Source: Candidatus Palauibacter australiensis
GTDB taxonomy: Bacteria; Gemmatimonadota; Gemmatimonadetes; Palauibacterales; Palauibacteraceae
Assembly: GCA_026705295.1 (NCBI GenBank)
Contig: JAPPBA010000022.1
Span: 1-42,787 of the forward strand
Direction: 5' to 3'
DNA length: 42,787 nt
Below the pieces are notes generated by a model. The model was not told the DNA's origin. It was given only the letters and a program-made list of their open reading frames with translations, and made no database searches. The first letter of the stretch is position 1; the number at the start of each line of letters is the position of its first letter. Both the position numbers and the translations under genes were made by a program. Positions 1-7,624 of this stretch are shown in pieces.

Positions 1-1
1 G

Positions 2-55
2 GACTTGGACCATGTTGACGTGTGGCGGCTCGAACGGCAGCCCGCCGGGCGATAG
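2..55 (+). CDS. Possible 3' end of an upstream gene (partial)
   Basis: Reading from base 2 gives a short open tail ending DVWRLERQPAGR and a TAG stop at 53-55. The codons are G/C-rich at third positions, as in neighbouring genes, so this may be the last 17 codons of a gene that begins outside the window. It is too short to identify and could be chance. Confidence 0.3.
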   Translation, partial: DLDHVDVWRLERQPAGR

Positions 56-111
56 ATCCGCCCGAATCCGCACCAACGGTTCCGGAGCGGCGCGGGAATT
101 GCCGGGGGTTT

Positions 112-134
112 GAGGGGGGCGCAGCGTCCCCCTC
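112..134. repeat. 7-bp GC-rich inverted repeat
   Basis: GAGGGGG (112-118) pairs perfectly with CCCCCTC (128-134) around a 9-nt loop. There is no T tract on either side, so its role as a terminator is uncertain. Confidence 0.4.
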
Positions 135-163
135 GCCAGTCCGCCACGTTCAACGTGGAGTCG

Positions 164-197
164 GCTGGCTCAGGATCAGTAGCGGTCCTGAGCCAGC
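164..197. terminator. 12-bp perfect inverted repeat, candidate terminator
   Basis: GCTGGCTCAGGA (164-175) is matched exactly by TCCTGAGCCAGC (186-197) with a 10-nt loop. A stem of this length is unlikely by chance. It lies about 95 nt past the stop of the minus-strand gene ending at 291, or after any plus-strand gene ending near 55. No poly-U run follows, so termination is inferred from position and stability only. Confidence 0.45.
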
Positions 198-290
198 TGC
201 TCGCCAAACCGACCCGGGTTCCGAATCTTGGCGCTCGCTTTGAACTCGATTCGGGCGGTTCGGACGCAGCGGACGACAGCGGTTTCGCGG

Positions 291-1529
291 TCAGTTAATC
301 GACGTGCTCTCTGGAGCGAGCCGGGCACGGACGACATAGTTTACGTTGAACTCGTCCGTCACGATCAGCCATGCCGAGTCGCCCCGCACAGCCGGGGCGA
401 CCTGATCCCAAAGACTGAGGCCCGCTCCCAAGCTCGCCGTTCCAAGATGGCTGCCGTCCCCCGAGTAGACATCGAACAGGATTCCCCCGTCCGCTGACGG
501 CGTACGTACCCACAGGTTGCCCTCCGCCGACTGGAAGATCGCCTCGACGGCGGGCTTGACGTTGGGAATCCGGGACCAGTCCCATTGGCTGGTCACTCCC
601 CTGTCCTCGAGCATTTGCCGCATCGCGGCGATCACAGAATCGCGTTCGACCCCCGGCACGGGGACGGAGGGTCGGCGGGTCTCGACCACGAGAGTCGTGT
701 CCCCGCCCGGTTCCCACCGCGACAGCCGGTATTCGGGATCGCCGTCCCGCGTGGACCACACCGTGCCTCGCGAATCAAGGTGCGCGGCCTCGGAAGCGAA
801 GAACGGGATCCCGTACAGCATGTATCCGCGGTCCAGCGCTTGGTAGAACGTGCCCGGCTGACGCTCCGGATCGTACTCTTCGTCCTCCGGTTCATCGCTG
901 GGCAACGGAATCGAGTCCACCAGCGTCATCGTCAGATCGTAGACGCGAATCAGTCTCCGGGTCCCGTCCCACCAGGGCCGGTGGATGCGGCTCCCGTCCA
1001 CCATCGCGCCATTCCACACCCAGCCGTAGTTGCCGTCGTCAAACGGAAAGGACTCGATGAAGCCTTCATCGGGATCGAAAACCGACATGCGCCCGTTGCG
1101 CCCGTCCGGGACCCAGATGCGTCCGCTGGGGCCAAGCATGAGACCGTTCGCGTCCGCGAACTCGCCGGGTCCCTCTCCCTTGCCGCCATGGGTCGCGATG
1201 TGAGCGCCATCGGGGCCGAAGACGCGCAGTTCCTGCACTTGGGAATCCAAGACGGCGAATCCCCCGCCGTCCAGCGCCAAGAGGCCCTTCAGATAGGCGA
1301 ACGCGTCCGGTCCGGTGCCTTCGAGCGTGCCGACGCGGAGTTCCTCGACAAGCGTCCAAGTGGGAGATGCGTTCGCCGCCGGGATGTTCGTGACGTGGAC
1401 CGTGCCGGAAGGCAGCGTGACTCGTAGCGTGGTCCAGTCACTCCGATCTTCTGAGTCCCCGCAACCGGCCAAGGCCAACCACGCCCCGGCGATCAGTATC
1501 ATCAGTATCGCTCGCGTTCGGTCGTACAT
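291..1529 (-). CDS. 6-bladed beta-propeller lipoprotein
   Basis: The product is 412 residues. It begins with a short charged n-region, a hydrophobic stretch and a lipobox (LAGC, Cys23), so it should be a lipid-anchored envelope protein. The body shows repeated FDPDG/F-type blade turns and the signature GGKGEGPGEF followed by a GRIWVPD blade, typical of the 6-bladed beta-propeller (NHL/TolB-like) family abundant in Gemmatimonadota and Bacteroidota. Such proteins are thought to be binding or scaffold proteins; the ligand is unknown. The ATG at 1529 places the signal peptide correctly. It is divergent from a paralogue starting at 1787, and the 257-bp gap between them probably holds both promoters. 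Confidence 0.85.
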   Translation of the reverse strand: MYDRTRAILMILIAGAWLALAGCGDSEDRSDWTTLRVTLPSGTVHVTNIPAANASPTWTLVEELRVGTLEGTGPDAFAYLKGLLALDGGGFAVLDSQVQELRVFGPDGAHIATHGGKGEGPGEFADANGLMLGPSGRIWVPDGRNGRMSVFDPDEGFIESFPFDDGNYGWVWNGAMVDGSRIHRPWWDGTRRLIRVYDLTMTLVDSIPLPSDEPEDEEYDPERQPGTFYQALDRGYMLYGIPFFASEAAHLDSRGTVWSTRDGDPEYRLSRWEPGGDTTLVVETRRPSVPVPGVERDSVIAAMRQMLEDRGVTSQWDWSRIPNVKPAVEAIFQSAEGNLWVRTPSADGGILFDVYSGDGSHLGTASLGAGLSLWDQVAPAVRGDSAWLIVTDEFNVNYVVRARLAPESTSIN

Positions 1530-1786
1530 CGTTCAACTCCATCTCGCCATCAGCGCAACAAGCGGGCCACCTCGCGCCGCCCGCCGCATCCAAGATCGCA
1601 TTGCCGACGCGTGCTCGCCACGCGAACGGCGCTGCAATGTCGTCCCCGGCAGGCTTCTTGCCTACATTGAATGGGACGAATCCGAAGGTGCCGAGCGCTC
1701 GCTGTGATGTGTTCGGTCGCTTCCATGAGCCTCTATCGAGCTCGTGCGTGACTCCTTCCATCTCTTGGCGTGAAGGACGGACCGAA

Positions 1787-3025
1787 ATGCCGAAGCTGAC
1801 GACGACACCACGACCGCGATACCTCGCGGCGCTCCTCCCTCTCGCCCTTTTGGTGGCCTGCGGCGATGTCGGGGACGGATCGGCCACCGGTGCAGCCGGA
1901 ACCCTGGACGGACCGGACGTGATCGTGAACGCCGTGACCGAGGAGGTCTTCACCGTAGGCTCCGTCATAGGCGACACTTGGGACACCTTCGGCAGCGTGC
2001 GCTCGGTGCACTTCGACGCGCAGGCCAACCTTCACGTCTTCGATAGCCAACTCGATCACATCCTCGTGGTCGGGCCGGACGGGTCGCTGGTCCGTACGGT
2101 CGGCGGACGGGGCGAGGGACCCGGCGAGTTCGGTAACGTCACCGGGGTGATCGTCGGGCGCGACGGCTCCTACACGGTGATGGGATTCTCGCACATCGAC
2201 CTTCTCGAACCAAGCGGCGAATACGTACGACGCATAACCCAGGACCCGATGACGACTGGCATCGTCATGGCTAGCGAGGCGCTTCCCGACGGTCGCCTGA
2301 TCGCCAGCCAGATTATGCGCTTCGGTGAAGATCATTACGAGGAAGGTGGCCGTCCCATCCACCTCTTCCCACTCGACGGCAACGAGCCACAACTCCTCTA
2401 CACCGCTTGGGAACTGCCCGAAGAGGACGAAGACGAAATCGAGATCAGCGGGTCGGGGTCGACGGGAAGGCGCATAAGCATGCCAGCGGGCCGCGCCTTC
2501 GAGCCCGGCCTTCGATACGACCTACTGACCGACGGCCGCCTCGCGCTGATCGACTCGATCGGCTACCGCGTCAAACTCATCGGGCTCGACGGAAGCGTCA
2601 CCGGAACCATCGAGCGGCCGATCGCCCCGCTGCCGGTCCACGATGCCATCATGGAGGCGGAGCGCGAGCGCTACCGTGAAAGCGAGGAGTCGGCGCTTGA
2701 GAGCGCAGCCGCTGCCGGCGTCCAGCTTCAGCGGGAGGGTGTGGAGGGCCGCACATTCGCCGACGAGTTGCCGGTGTTGTATGACTTGGAGGTGGACTGG
2801 GCGGACCGAATCTGGCTGGAACGCTGGGGTCCGACAGGCGACGACGACGGTCCGACCGACATCGTGACACCCGAGGGGGACTACATCGGCACCCTGCCGC
2901 CGGAGGGTCTGCGGATACCGGACGCCTTCGGCCCCGGCGGGTTGATGGCCTACATCGAGAGCGACGAGTTGGGGGTGCAGACCGTCCGCGTGATCAGGCT
3001 GGTTGCCTTGGAACCGCAAGGGTAG
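1787..3025 (+). CDS. 6-bladed beta-propeller lipoprotein
   Basis: The frame is open from 1601, but the ATG at 1787 is preferred: it has a GAAGGA ribosome site (1772-1777), and the protein then opens with a classical lipoprotein signal peptide ending LVAC (Cys25). The mature part of about 388 residues carries the family signature GGRGEGPGEF near residue 115 and successive blades such as LHVFDSQ and YTVMGFS. An acidic insert (EEDEDEIEI) sits mid-protein. It is a divergent paralogue of the gene at 291-1529. Location is envelope, lipid-anchored; ligand and partners are unknown. Confidence 0.85.
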   Translation: MPKLTTTPRPRYLAALLPLALLVACGDVGDGSATGAAGTLDGPDVIVNAVTEEVFTVGSVIGDTWDTFGSVRSVHFDAQANLHVFDSQLDHILVVGPDGSLVRTVGGRGEGPGEFGNVTGVIVGRDGSYTVMGFSHIDLLEPSGEYVRRITQDPMTTGIVMASEALPDGRLIASQIMRFGEDHYEEGGRPIHLFPLDGNEPQLLYTAWELPEEDEDEIEISGSGSTGRRISMPAGRAFEPGLRYDLLTDGRLALIDSIGYRVKLIGLDGSVTGTIERPIAPLPVHDAIMEAERERYRESEESALESAAAAGVQLQREGVEGRTFADELPVLYDLEVDWADRIWLERWGPTGDDDGPTDIVTPEGDYIGTLPPEGLRIPDAFGPGGLMAYIESDELGVQTVRVIRLVALEPQG

Positions 3026-3120
3026 AGCAATCCGCGAGGTCCGCCGATGTCCACCAAAGTCGAATGGAGTCCCGTTTAGGAATGGGGATGTAAAAAGGGG
3101 ATGAGAGATAGAACGATTGG

Positions 3121-3150
3121 CGTAAACCATTGCAATATATGCAACTTACG
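3121..3150. repeat. AT-rich dyad element, copy A
   Basis: In an unusually AT-rich gap, CGTAA (3121-3125) faces TTACG (3146-3150), and nested inside TTGCA (3130-3134) faces TGCAA (3140-3144). A related sequence lies at 40402-40429: both share CGTAAACC, then CAATA(T/A)ATG, then TTAC. The shared layout suggests a small repeat family or recombination site rather than chance. See the matching finding. Confidence 0.4.
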
Positions 3151-3160
3151 AAATATCCGC

Positions 3161-3179
3161 AGAATAGCGCTGCTATTCT
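3161..3179. terminator. Hairpin between convergent genes
   Basis: AGAATAG (3161-3167) pairs perfectly with CTATTCT (3173-3179) around the 5-nt loop CGCTG. It sits between the convergent ends of the beta-propeller gene (3025) and tolC (3257), where a terminator is expected. The stem is AT-rich and no long T tract follows. Confidence 0.35.
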
Positions 3180-3230
3180 CCCTCGTCGCTCCTTGTCAGG
3201 CGAGCGCTTCACCGCTCTCGGCGCTCACGC

Positions 3231-3252
3231 GGGGTTTTGCCACGGGCTGCTA
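3231..3252 (-). repeat. TAGCAGCCCGTGGC repeat, copy 1
   Basis: Read on the minus strand this is TAGCAGCCCGTGGCAAAACC plus CC. It begins 4 nt after the TGA stop of tolC. It belongs to a family with further copies at 9682, 12211, 13018, 30931 and 33722. Confidence 0.7.
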
Positions 3253-3256
3253 GCCG

Positions 3257-4615
3257 TCAGGGTTGCTGGTCGAGCCTCCGGCCGAGGAGGGCCTCGATCC
3301 CCGCCACCGCCACCTCGTAGTCGAACCGACCCCTGACGAGATCGACCTCCGCCTGCGTGAGCGTGATCTGCGCGTCCTGGAGTTCGAGAATCGTGGCGAG
3401 GCCGAGTTGGTAGCGCTCCTGGACGACCCGGAGGCTCTCCTCGCTGAGTTCGACGTTCCGCTCGGCGAGGTCCACACCGGCGAGCGCGGACTGCGCCGTC
3501 GCGTAGCGGGCGTCGAGCAGCGAGCTGATGTTCAGCCGCACCGCCCGCTCTTCCTGCCGGGCCTGGTCCGCCGAGGCCCGCGCGCGGAACAGCTGCGTCT
3601 CGCGCTGGAAGCCGTTGAAGAGAGGGTAGCTGCCCGAGAGCCCGATCGACCACGAGCGGTTGGAGGGTGGGAACTCCTGGTTTGCCCACCCGTAGCCGGC
3701 GCCGAGCGAGATCGTGGGCAGGTAGCTGGAGCGCGCACCCGACACGGCTGCCTCGGCGGCTTCGACGGCCAGGGAGGCCGCCTCCAGAGCGGGAGCCGTC
3801 ACATCGGCCATCGCGAACAGTTCGTCGCGCGTGTAGGGCATCGCGGCCATCGCGAGTTCCGCCTCCGCGGTCGGCCCCACGAGGGTCTCGGAGCCGATGA
3901 CCTCGGTGAGTTCGAAGGTCCGCGTGCGCGCGTTGTTCTGTTCGGTCAGAAGCGCGAGTTGCGCGTTGTTGAGGTCGACCTGCGAGCGGAGGGAGTCCGA
4001 GCGCGTAGCCCGCCCCAGCTCCAGTTGCTGCCTGACGAACTCGAGCTGGTCCGCCTGCCGCTGGACGCGCCGTTCTTCCACGGCCACGAGATCGCGTGTG
4101 GCCACGGCCGCCGCGTAGGCCTGTTTCACCTGCTGAATGACCTGGAACTCGGCCTCGCGATAGCGGGCGTTCTGCTCGACCACGCCGAGCCGGGCGCTCT
4201 TCAGGTTCGTGAAACGCCCCCATCCGTCGAACAGCGTGTAGTTGGCCTGGAGCCGCGTGGAGTAACTCGTCGCGACGATCCCCTGGCTGAGCGCGTCGAG
4301 ACGACCGGTGGACGAGTTCGAGTAACTGAAAAAGGCATTCACTCCCGGGAGGAGCGCCCCGTAAGCGCTCAGCCGGTTGTGCTCCGCCATCTCGATCGTC
4401 GAATAGGCCTGGATCAGCCGGGGGTTGCGGCGGAGCGCGATCTCGACCGCTTCGTCGACCGTGATCTGGCGGGCGTTGTCGCTCGCCTGCACCTGCGCCT
4501 CAGCCATCCGGGGCGACGCTCCCGCGAGCAGGACCGCCGGCAGCAGGACGAACCCCCATCGACGAAAACCGGCGCTCGGCCGGTCTCCGCACCCACATCT
4601 ATGTCGAATGGTCAT
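3257..4615 (-). CDS. tolC: TolC family outer-membrane efflux protein
   Basis: The product is 452 residues with an N-terminal signal peptide ending near AEAQ. The body has the internal duplication expected of outer-membrane efflux proteins: long helical stretches rich in A, Q, E and R alternate with barrel strands such as YTLFDGWGRF and its repeat YPLFNGFQRE. The usual partners are a periplasmic adaptor and an inner-membrane RND, MFS or ABC pump, forming a channel for drugs or secreted products. Here no pump or adaptor is adjacent. Instead the gene is last in a sigma/anti-sigma/Spy-like operon, with 44 nt between the Spy-like start-proximal stop and this ATG. Length and architecture are normal for the family. 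Confidence 0.9.
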   Translation of the reverse strand: MTIRHRCGCGDRPSAGFRRWGFVLLPAVLLAGASPRMAEAQVQASDNARQITVDEAVEIALRRNPRLIQAYSTIEMAEHNRLSAYGALLPGVNAFFSYSNSSTGRLDALSQGIVATSYSTRLQANYTLFDGWGRFTNLKSARLGVVEQNARYREAEFQVIQQVKQAYAAAVATRDLVAVEERRVQRQADQLEFVRQQLELGRATRSDSLRSQVDLNNAQLALLTEQNNARTRTFELTEVIGSETLVGPTAEAELAMAAMPYTRDELFAMADVTAPALEAASLAVEAAEAAVSGARSSYLPTISLGAGYGWANQEFPPSNRSWSIGLSGSYPLFNGFQRETQLFRARASADQARQEERAVRLNISSLLDARYATAQSALAGVDLAERNVELSEESLRVVQERYQLGLATILELQDAQITLTQAEVDLVRGRFDYEVAVAGIEALLGRRLDQQP

Positions 4616-4659
4616 CGTTTCCCTTGCCCCCCGAGGGGCGGATTGACGTCTCTCGGTTG

Positions 4660-5121
4660 TCAGTTGTTTCGCTGCGGGTCGTCACGCCCCTGGGACCCCC
4701 GTTCGCCACCGCGCTCTCGCCCGTCTCCGTAGCGCTGCCGCAGCAACCCCCGATAGTCCTCACCCTGCTCCTCCGTCAGCACCGACTCGATTCGCGTCCG
4801 GACCGAGTCCATCAACGCCCAGTAGCTCCCGCGCAACGTCCGCAGCCCGTCGCGGTAGTGATCGAGGAAGCCCTCGATCTGCGACCGCTGGTCGGCCGTC
4901 AGACCCAGCTCATCGGCGAACTGCTCGATCGTGGTCTGCCGCCCCCGCGACCCGCCGTCGCGATCCCGCGTCTCGGGAGACGTCGCCTCCGCTGCCGGTT
5001 CGGCCGCGGTTGCGTCGGAAAAAAGATCGAGGCGGTCCGCCGCCACGCCGACCGCGGCGCCCGCCGCGAACACGAGCGTCAGAAGCAGAATCGCCCGGAA
5101 GCTTGAAGTGTCCATACGCAC
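4660..5121 (-). CDS. Spy/CpxP-like periplasmic protein
   Basis: The product is 153 residues from a GTG at 5121, or 151 from the internal ATG at 5115. A single N-terminal hydrophobic segment (LLLTLVFAAGAAVGVAA) acts as signal or anchor. The mature domain is predicted all-helical and contains two LTxxQ-type motifs, LTADQ and LTEEQ, the hallmark of the CpxP/Spy/heavy-metal-sensor fold. Family members are periplasmic chaperones or stress sensors. The tail is rich in R, G, D and E and probably disordered. It lies between the anti-sigma candidate and tolC, which fits a role in envelope stress feedback. Confidence 0.75.
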   Translation of the reverse strand: MRMDTSSFRAILLLTLVFAAGAAVGVAADRLDLFSDATAAEPAAEATSPETRDRDGGSRGRQTTIEQFADELGLTADQRSQIEGFLDHYRDGLRTLRGSYWALMDSVRTRIESVLTEEQGEDYRGLLRQRYGDGRERGGERGSQGRDDPQRNN

Positions 5122-5146
5122 TCGGTTCGTGTCGCGTTTCAGCGAG

Positions 5147-5557
5147 TTACGGATTGATGAGCGCGGCGGTCAGCACCGCGTCGCGACTCGGCTCGGCGAG
5201 GTCGATGAGCAGCGCCGGCGGGGCTTCGGCGTCCGCCGCCAGCGAACGCACCAGCCCGACCGGCGCCGCGTCCGGCTCGGCGACGAGCTCCGGCGCGTCC
5301 GGCACGGAGATGCGATACAGCAGGACGCCGGCGGCGACGAGCAGCCCGGCGGCCAGCGGCGCGAGCGCCGCGGACCAGTTTGCCGTCACGTCGAGCCAGG
5401 AAAGCGGCCGTCGCTGGAACAGCGCCTCCGCCGCCGCCATCACGTTCCGGCGCAGGCGCCGTCGCGTGAGTTCGTCGGGCCGCAGGGGCTCGAGATACTC
5501 GGCCCACGCGGGCCCGGGCCCGCCGTTCCGACCTTGATCTCTCCTATTCATCCTCAT
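5147..5557 (-). CDS. Single-pass membrane protein, putative anti-sigma factor
   Basis: The product is 136 residues: an N-terminal cytosolic part of about 65 residues, one transmembrane segment (LAPLAAGLLVAAGVLLY) and a periplasmic tail of about 50 residues. It overlaps the end of the ECF sigma gene by 14 nt, the classic position of a cognate anti-sigma factor. There is no HxxxCxxC zinc motif, so if it is an anti-sigma it is not a zinc-binding ZAS type. An internal ATG at 5551 is an alternative start two codons in. The function is inferred from topology and gene order; no domain is recognised. Confidence 0.65.
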   Translation of the reverse strand: MRMNRRDQGRNGGPGPAWAEYLEPLRPDELTRRRLRRNVMAAAEALFQRRPLSWLDVTANWSAALAPLAAGLLVAAGVLLYRISVPDAPELVAEPDAAPVGLVRSLAADAEAPPALLIDLAEPSRDAVLTAALINP

Positions 5558-6203
5558 CTGCTCCTCCGGCGCCGGGCGCCGGCGCTTCGCCGAGAAGGCG
5601 GCGCAGCGCGTGCCTGCCGTGATGAAGGTTCGCCCTCGAAGTTCCGACCGCGATCCCGAGGATCTCCGCGATCTCCGCGTGGTCGTACCCTTCGAGGTCG
5701 TACATCATGACCGCCGTTCTCTGTCGTTCCGGAAGCTGCTCGAGCGCATCGAGCACCCTTTTCCGGGCATATCTCCGCTCGAACTCCCGGTGCGGATCGT
5801 CCCGCGACGCCGCCGTGTCCTTCAGCTCCGAATGGGTCCGCAGCAACTCGCGCCGCCGGAGGTTCAGGCATGTGCTCCTCAGCACGCGATAGAACCACGG
5901 GCCGAAACGGCTTCCCGGCCGCAACTGCCCGATCCGCTCGAGCGCGCGAATGAACGCGGCCTGCACCGCGTCTTCCGCGTCCTGCTCGTGCCGCAGAATC
6001 GACAGTGCCACGGCGTAGGCCGGGTCCGTGTATCTCGTCACGAACAGGGAAAACGCCTGCGGGTCGCCGGCTTGCACGGCTTCCACGAGGCCGGGCTCGT
6101 CGGCGCCGGGATCCGGCGGCTCGACGGGTCCGGAACCGGGACCGGCTGCGTCGCCCTGCGATCCGCTGCGCGTTCGCGTTTCCTCCGCCAAAGACGTCCC
6201 CAT
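5544..6203 (-). CDS. ECF (extracytoplasmic function) RNA polymerase sigma factor
   Basis: The product is 219 residues. Region 2 is visible (YTDPAYAVALSILRHEQDAE and ARAFI-like DAVQAAFIRAL), followed by region 4 with LPERQRTAVMMYDLEGYDH and a helix-turn-helix AEIAEILGIAVGTSRANLH. An unstructured N-terminal extension of about 35 residues (rich in G, P, S) precedes region 2. It directs polymerase to a specific promoter set and is presumably held by the overlapping downstream membrane protein. The operon continues with Spy-like and TolC genes, so the regulon probably includes envelope maintenance and may be autoregulated. Divergent from the gene at 6305. Confidence 0.9.
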   Translation of the reverse strand: MGTSLAEETRTRSGSQGDAAGPGSGPVEPPDPGADEPGLVEAVQAGDPQAFSLFVTRYTDPAYAVALSILRHEQDAEDAVQAAFIRALERIGQLRPGSRFGPWFYRVLRSTCLNLRRRELLRTHSELKDTAASRDDPHREFERRYARKRVLDALEQLPERQRTAVMMYDLEGYDHAEIAEILGIAVGTSRANLHHGRHALRRLLGEAPAPGAGGADEDE

Positions 6204-6304
6204 CGCTTGGGTAACACGCCCTCGAAGCCGGCCGTTGCACCGGCTACCGTCCGCGTTCGCCCCGGCGCTTGTTCCTTCACCGTGGCCGTCGCATCTTCGG
6301 CTCC

Positions 6305-6853
6305 GTGAACAACGAAACGCAAGCCCGGCCCGCCGCCGCCGAAACGCCCGATCGAGCCCACGCTCTGGCGGGCCGAACCCTCATCCAGGAACGCATCCGC
6401 GGGATGCGAAAAGTCGTGGGGCGAAGGCTCTCGCCCGGCGACATCGTCCTCAGGAGGGCGTCTCCCGAAGTGCGGCGCCATCTGTTCGAGGAAGCGTGCG
6501 AGTTGTACTGGAACGAGATGAGCTGGGAGGAGATCACCCAGGAGGAACTCATCGGCGACGAGGAACTCACCGAGATGATCTTCCCCGGGCTGCTCGCGCT
6601 CATCGACGCGTTCCTTCCGAAGGCTCCGAACGGGGAGCCGGACCGGGACCGCGAACACCGCGACGTCGTGCACGATTTTCTGGATTGGCTGGCCGCCCGG
6701 CTCGTGACGCTGCGAGAGGCGCGACCCTCCGAGGAGGACGCGCGGGCGCGGAACCTCCGCCAGAAGAACGTGACCGACTCCCTCATCGACCTCATCGCGT
6801 TTCGCGTGTGCGCACTGACTTCCGACGAGATCGAGACCTACCAGAACGCCTGA
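6305..6853 (+). CDS. Conserved hypothetical cytosolic protein upstream of etfBA
   Basis: The frame is open from 6269, but the GTG at 6305 (VNNETQARP) is the likeliest start. The product of about 182 residues is highly charged and predicted largely helical, with no signal peptide, membrane segment or cysteine motif; it contains one Cys near EEACELYW and one near the end. I do not recognise a domain. It ends 21 nt before etfB on the same strand, so it is probably in the etf operon and may regulate or support flavin electron transfer. That link is context only. Confidence 0.65.
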   Translation: MNNETQARPAAAETPDRAHALAGRTLIQERIRGMRKVVGRRLSPGDIVLRRASPEVRRHLFEEACELYWNEMSWEEITQEELIGDEELTEMIFPGLLALIDAFLPKAPNGEPDRDREHRDVVHDFLDWLAARLVTLREARPSEEDARARNLRQKNVTDSLIDLIAFRVCALTSDEIETYQNA

Positions 6854-6874
6854 CTCCATTCGAAGACAAGACGG

Positions 6875-7624
6875 ATGAATACAATAGTCTGCATGAAACG
6901 CGTGCCGGACTCGGCCACGCGGGTGAGAGTGACGCCCGACGGCGCGGGACTGGACCCGGCCGGCGTCAAGTACGTCGTGAACCCGTACGACGAGTTCGCG
7001 CTCGAGGATGCGATCCGCCGCAGGGAAGAAGCGGGGGAGGGGAAGGTGACGGTCGTCGCGCTCGGCCCCCCCGAGACCGCCGAATCGATCCGCCAGGCGC
7101 TCGCGATGGGGGCGGATGAGGGCGTCCTGCTCGCGTGCGCGGGTTCGCACGACGCGCTCTCGGTGGCGCGCGCGCTGGCTGACGAGATTCGGGGCCGGGA
7201 ATACGACCTCGTGCTGTTCGGGAAGCAGGCGATCGACGACGACAACATGCAGGTCCCGCAGATGGTGGCCGAGTTTCTGGGCCTCCCGTGCGCGACCGTC
7301 GTCGTCGGCCTCGAGATATCCGGGAGCGATGCGACGGCCCGCCGCGAGGTCGAAGGCGGTCACGAGGTCGTCGAGTTCCCGCTGCCCGCCGTCGTGTCGA
7401 CGCAGAAGGGGCTCAACGAGCCGCGGTATCCGAGCCTCAAGGGGATCATGGCGGCGAAGCGGAAGCCTCTCGAGGAACGGGAGGTGACGCTCGACGCGCC
7501 GACCATCGAATTCCTCCGCCTCGACGAACCGCCGGCACCGGCCGCGGGCCGGATCGTCGGAGAGGGCGTGGACGCGGTGCCGGAACTGGTGCGGGCGCTG
7601 CGCGACGAAGCGGGGGTGCTCTGA
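6875..7624 (+). CDS. etfB: Electron transfer flavoprotein subunit beta
   Basis: The 249-residue product starts MNTIVCMKRVPD, the usual EtfB opening, and carries the adenine-nucleotide-binding signature region GKQAIDDDN at residues 116-124 followed by QVPQMVAEFLGLP. EtfB pairs with EtfA to carry electrons from acyl-CoA and related dehydrogenases to the quinone pool through ETF dehydrogenase; the beta subunit binds AMP. Its TGA overlaps the ATG of etfA (ATGA at 7622-7626), showing translational coupling. Length is normal. Confidence 0.95.
   Translation: MNTIVCMKRVPDSATRVRVTPDGAGLDPAGVKYVVNPYDEFALEDAIRRREEAGEGKVTVVALGPPETAESIRQALAMGADEGVLLACAGSHDALSVARALADEIRGREYDLVLFGKQAIDDDNMQVPQMVAEFLGLPCATVVVGLEISGSDATARREVEGGHEVVEFPLPAVVSTQKGLNEPRYPSLKGIMAAKRKPLEEREVTLDAPTIEFLRLDEPPAPAAGRIVGEGVDAVPELVRALRDEAGVL

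Larger units (their letters stand above)
56..290. other. Intergenic stretch with two hairpins, no convincing gene
   Basis: Short open frames cross this stretch, but none has a recognisable product or ribosome binding site. It holds two inverted repeats, at 112-134 and 164-197. They lie beyond the 3' end of the minus-strand beta-propeller gene that stops at 291 and could terminate its transcript. Confidence 0.5.

Noticed and set aside
22-298. Three small open frames at the left edge
   Set aside because: They overlap each other and two hairpins, lack ribosome sites and resemble random GC-rich translation.
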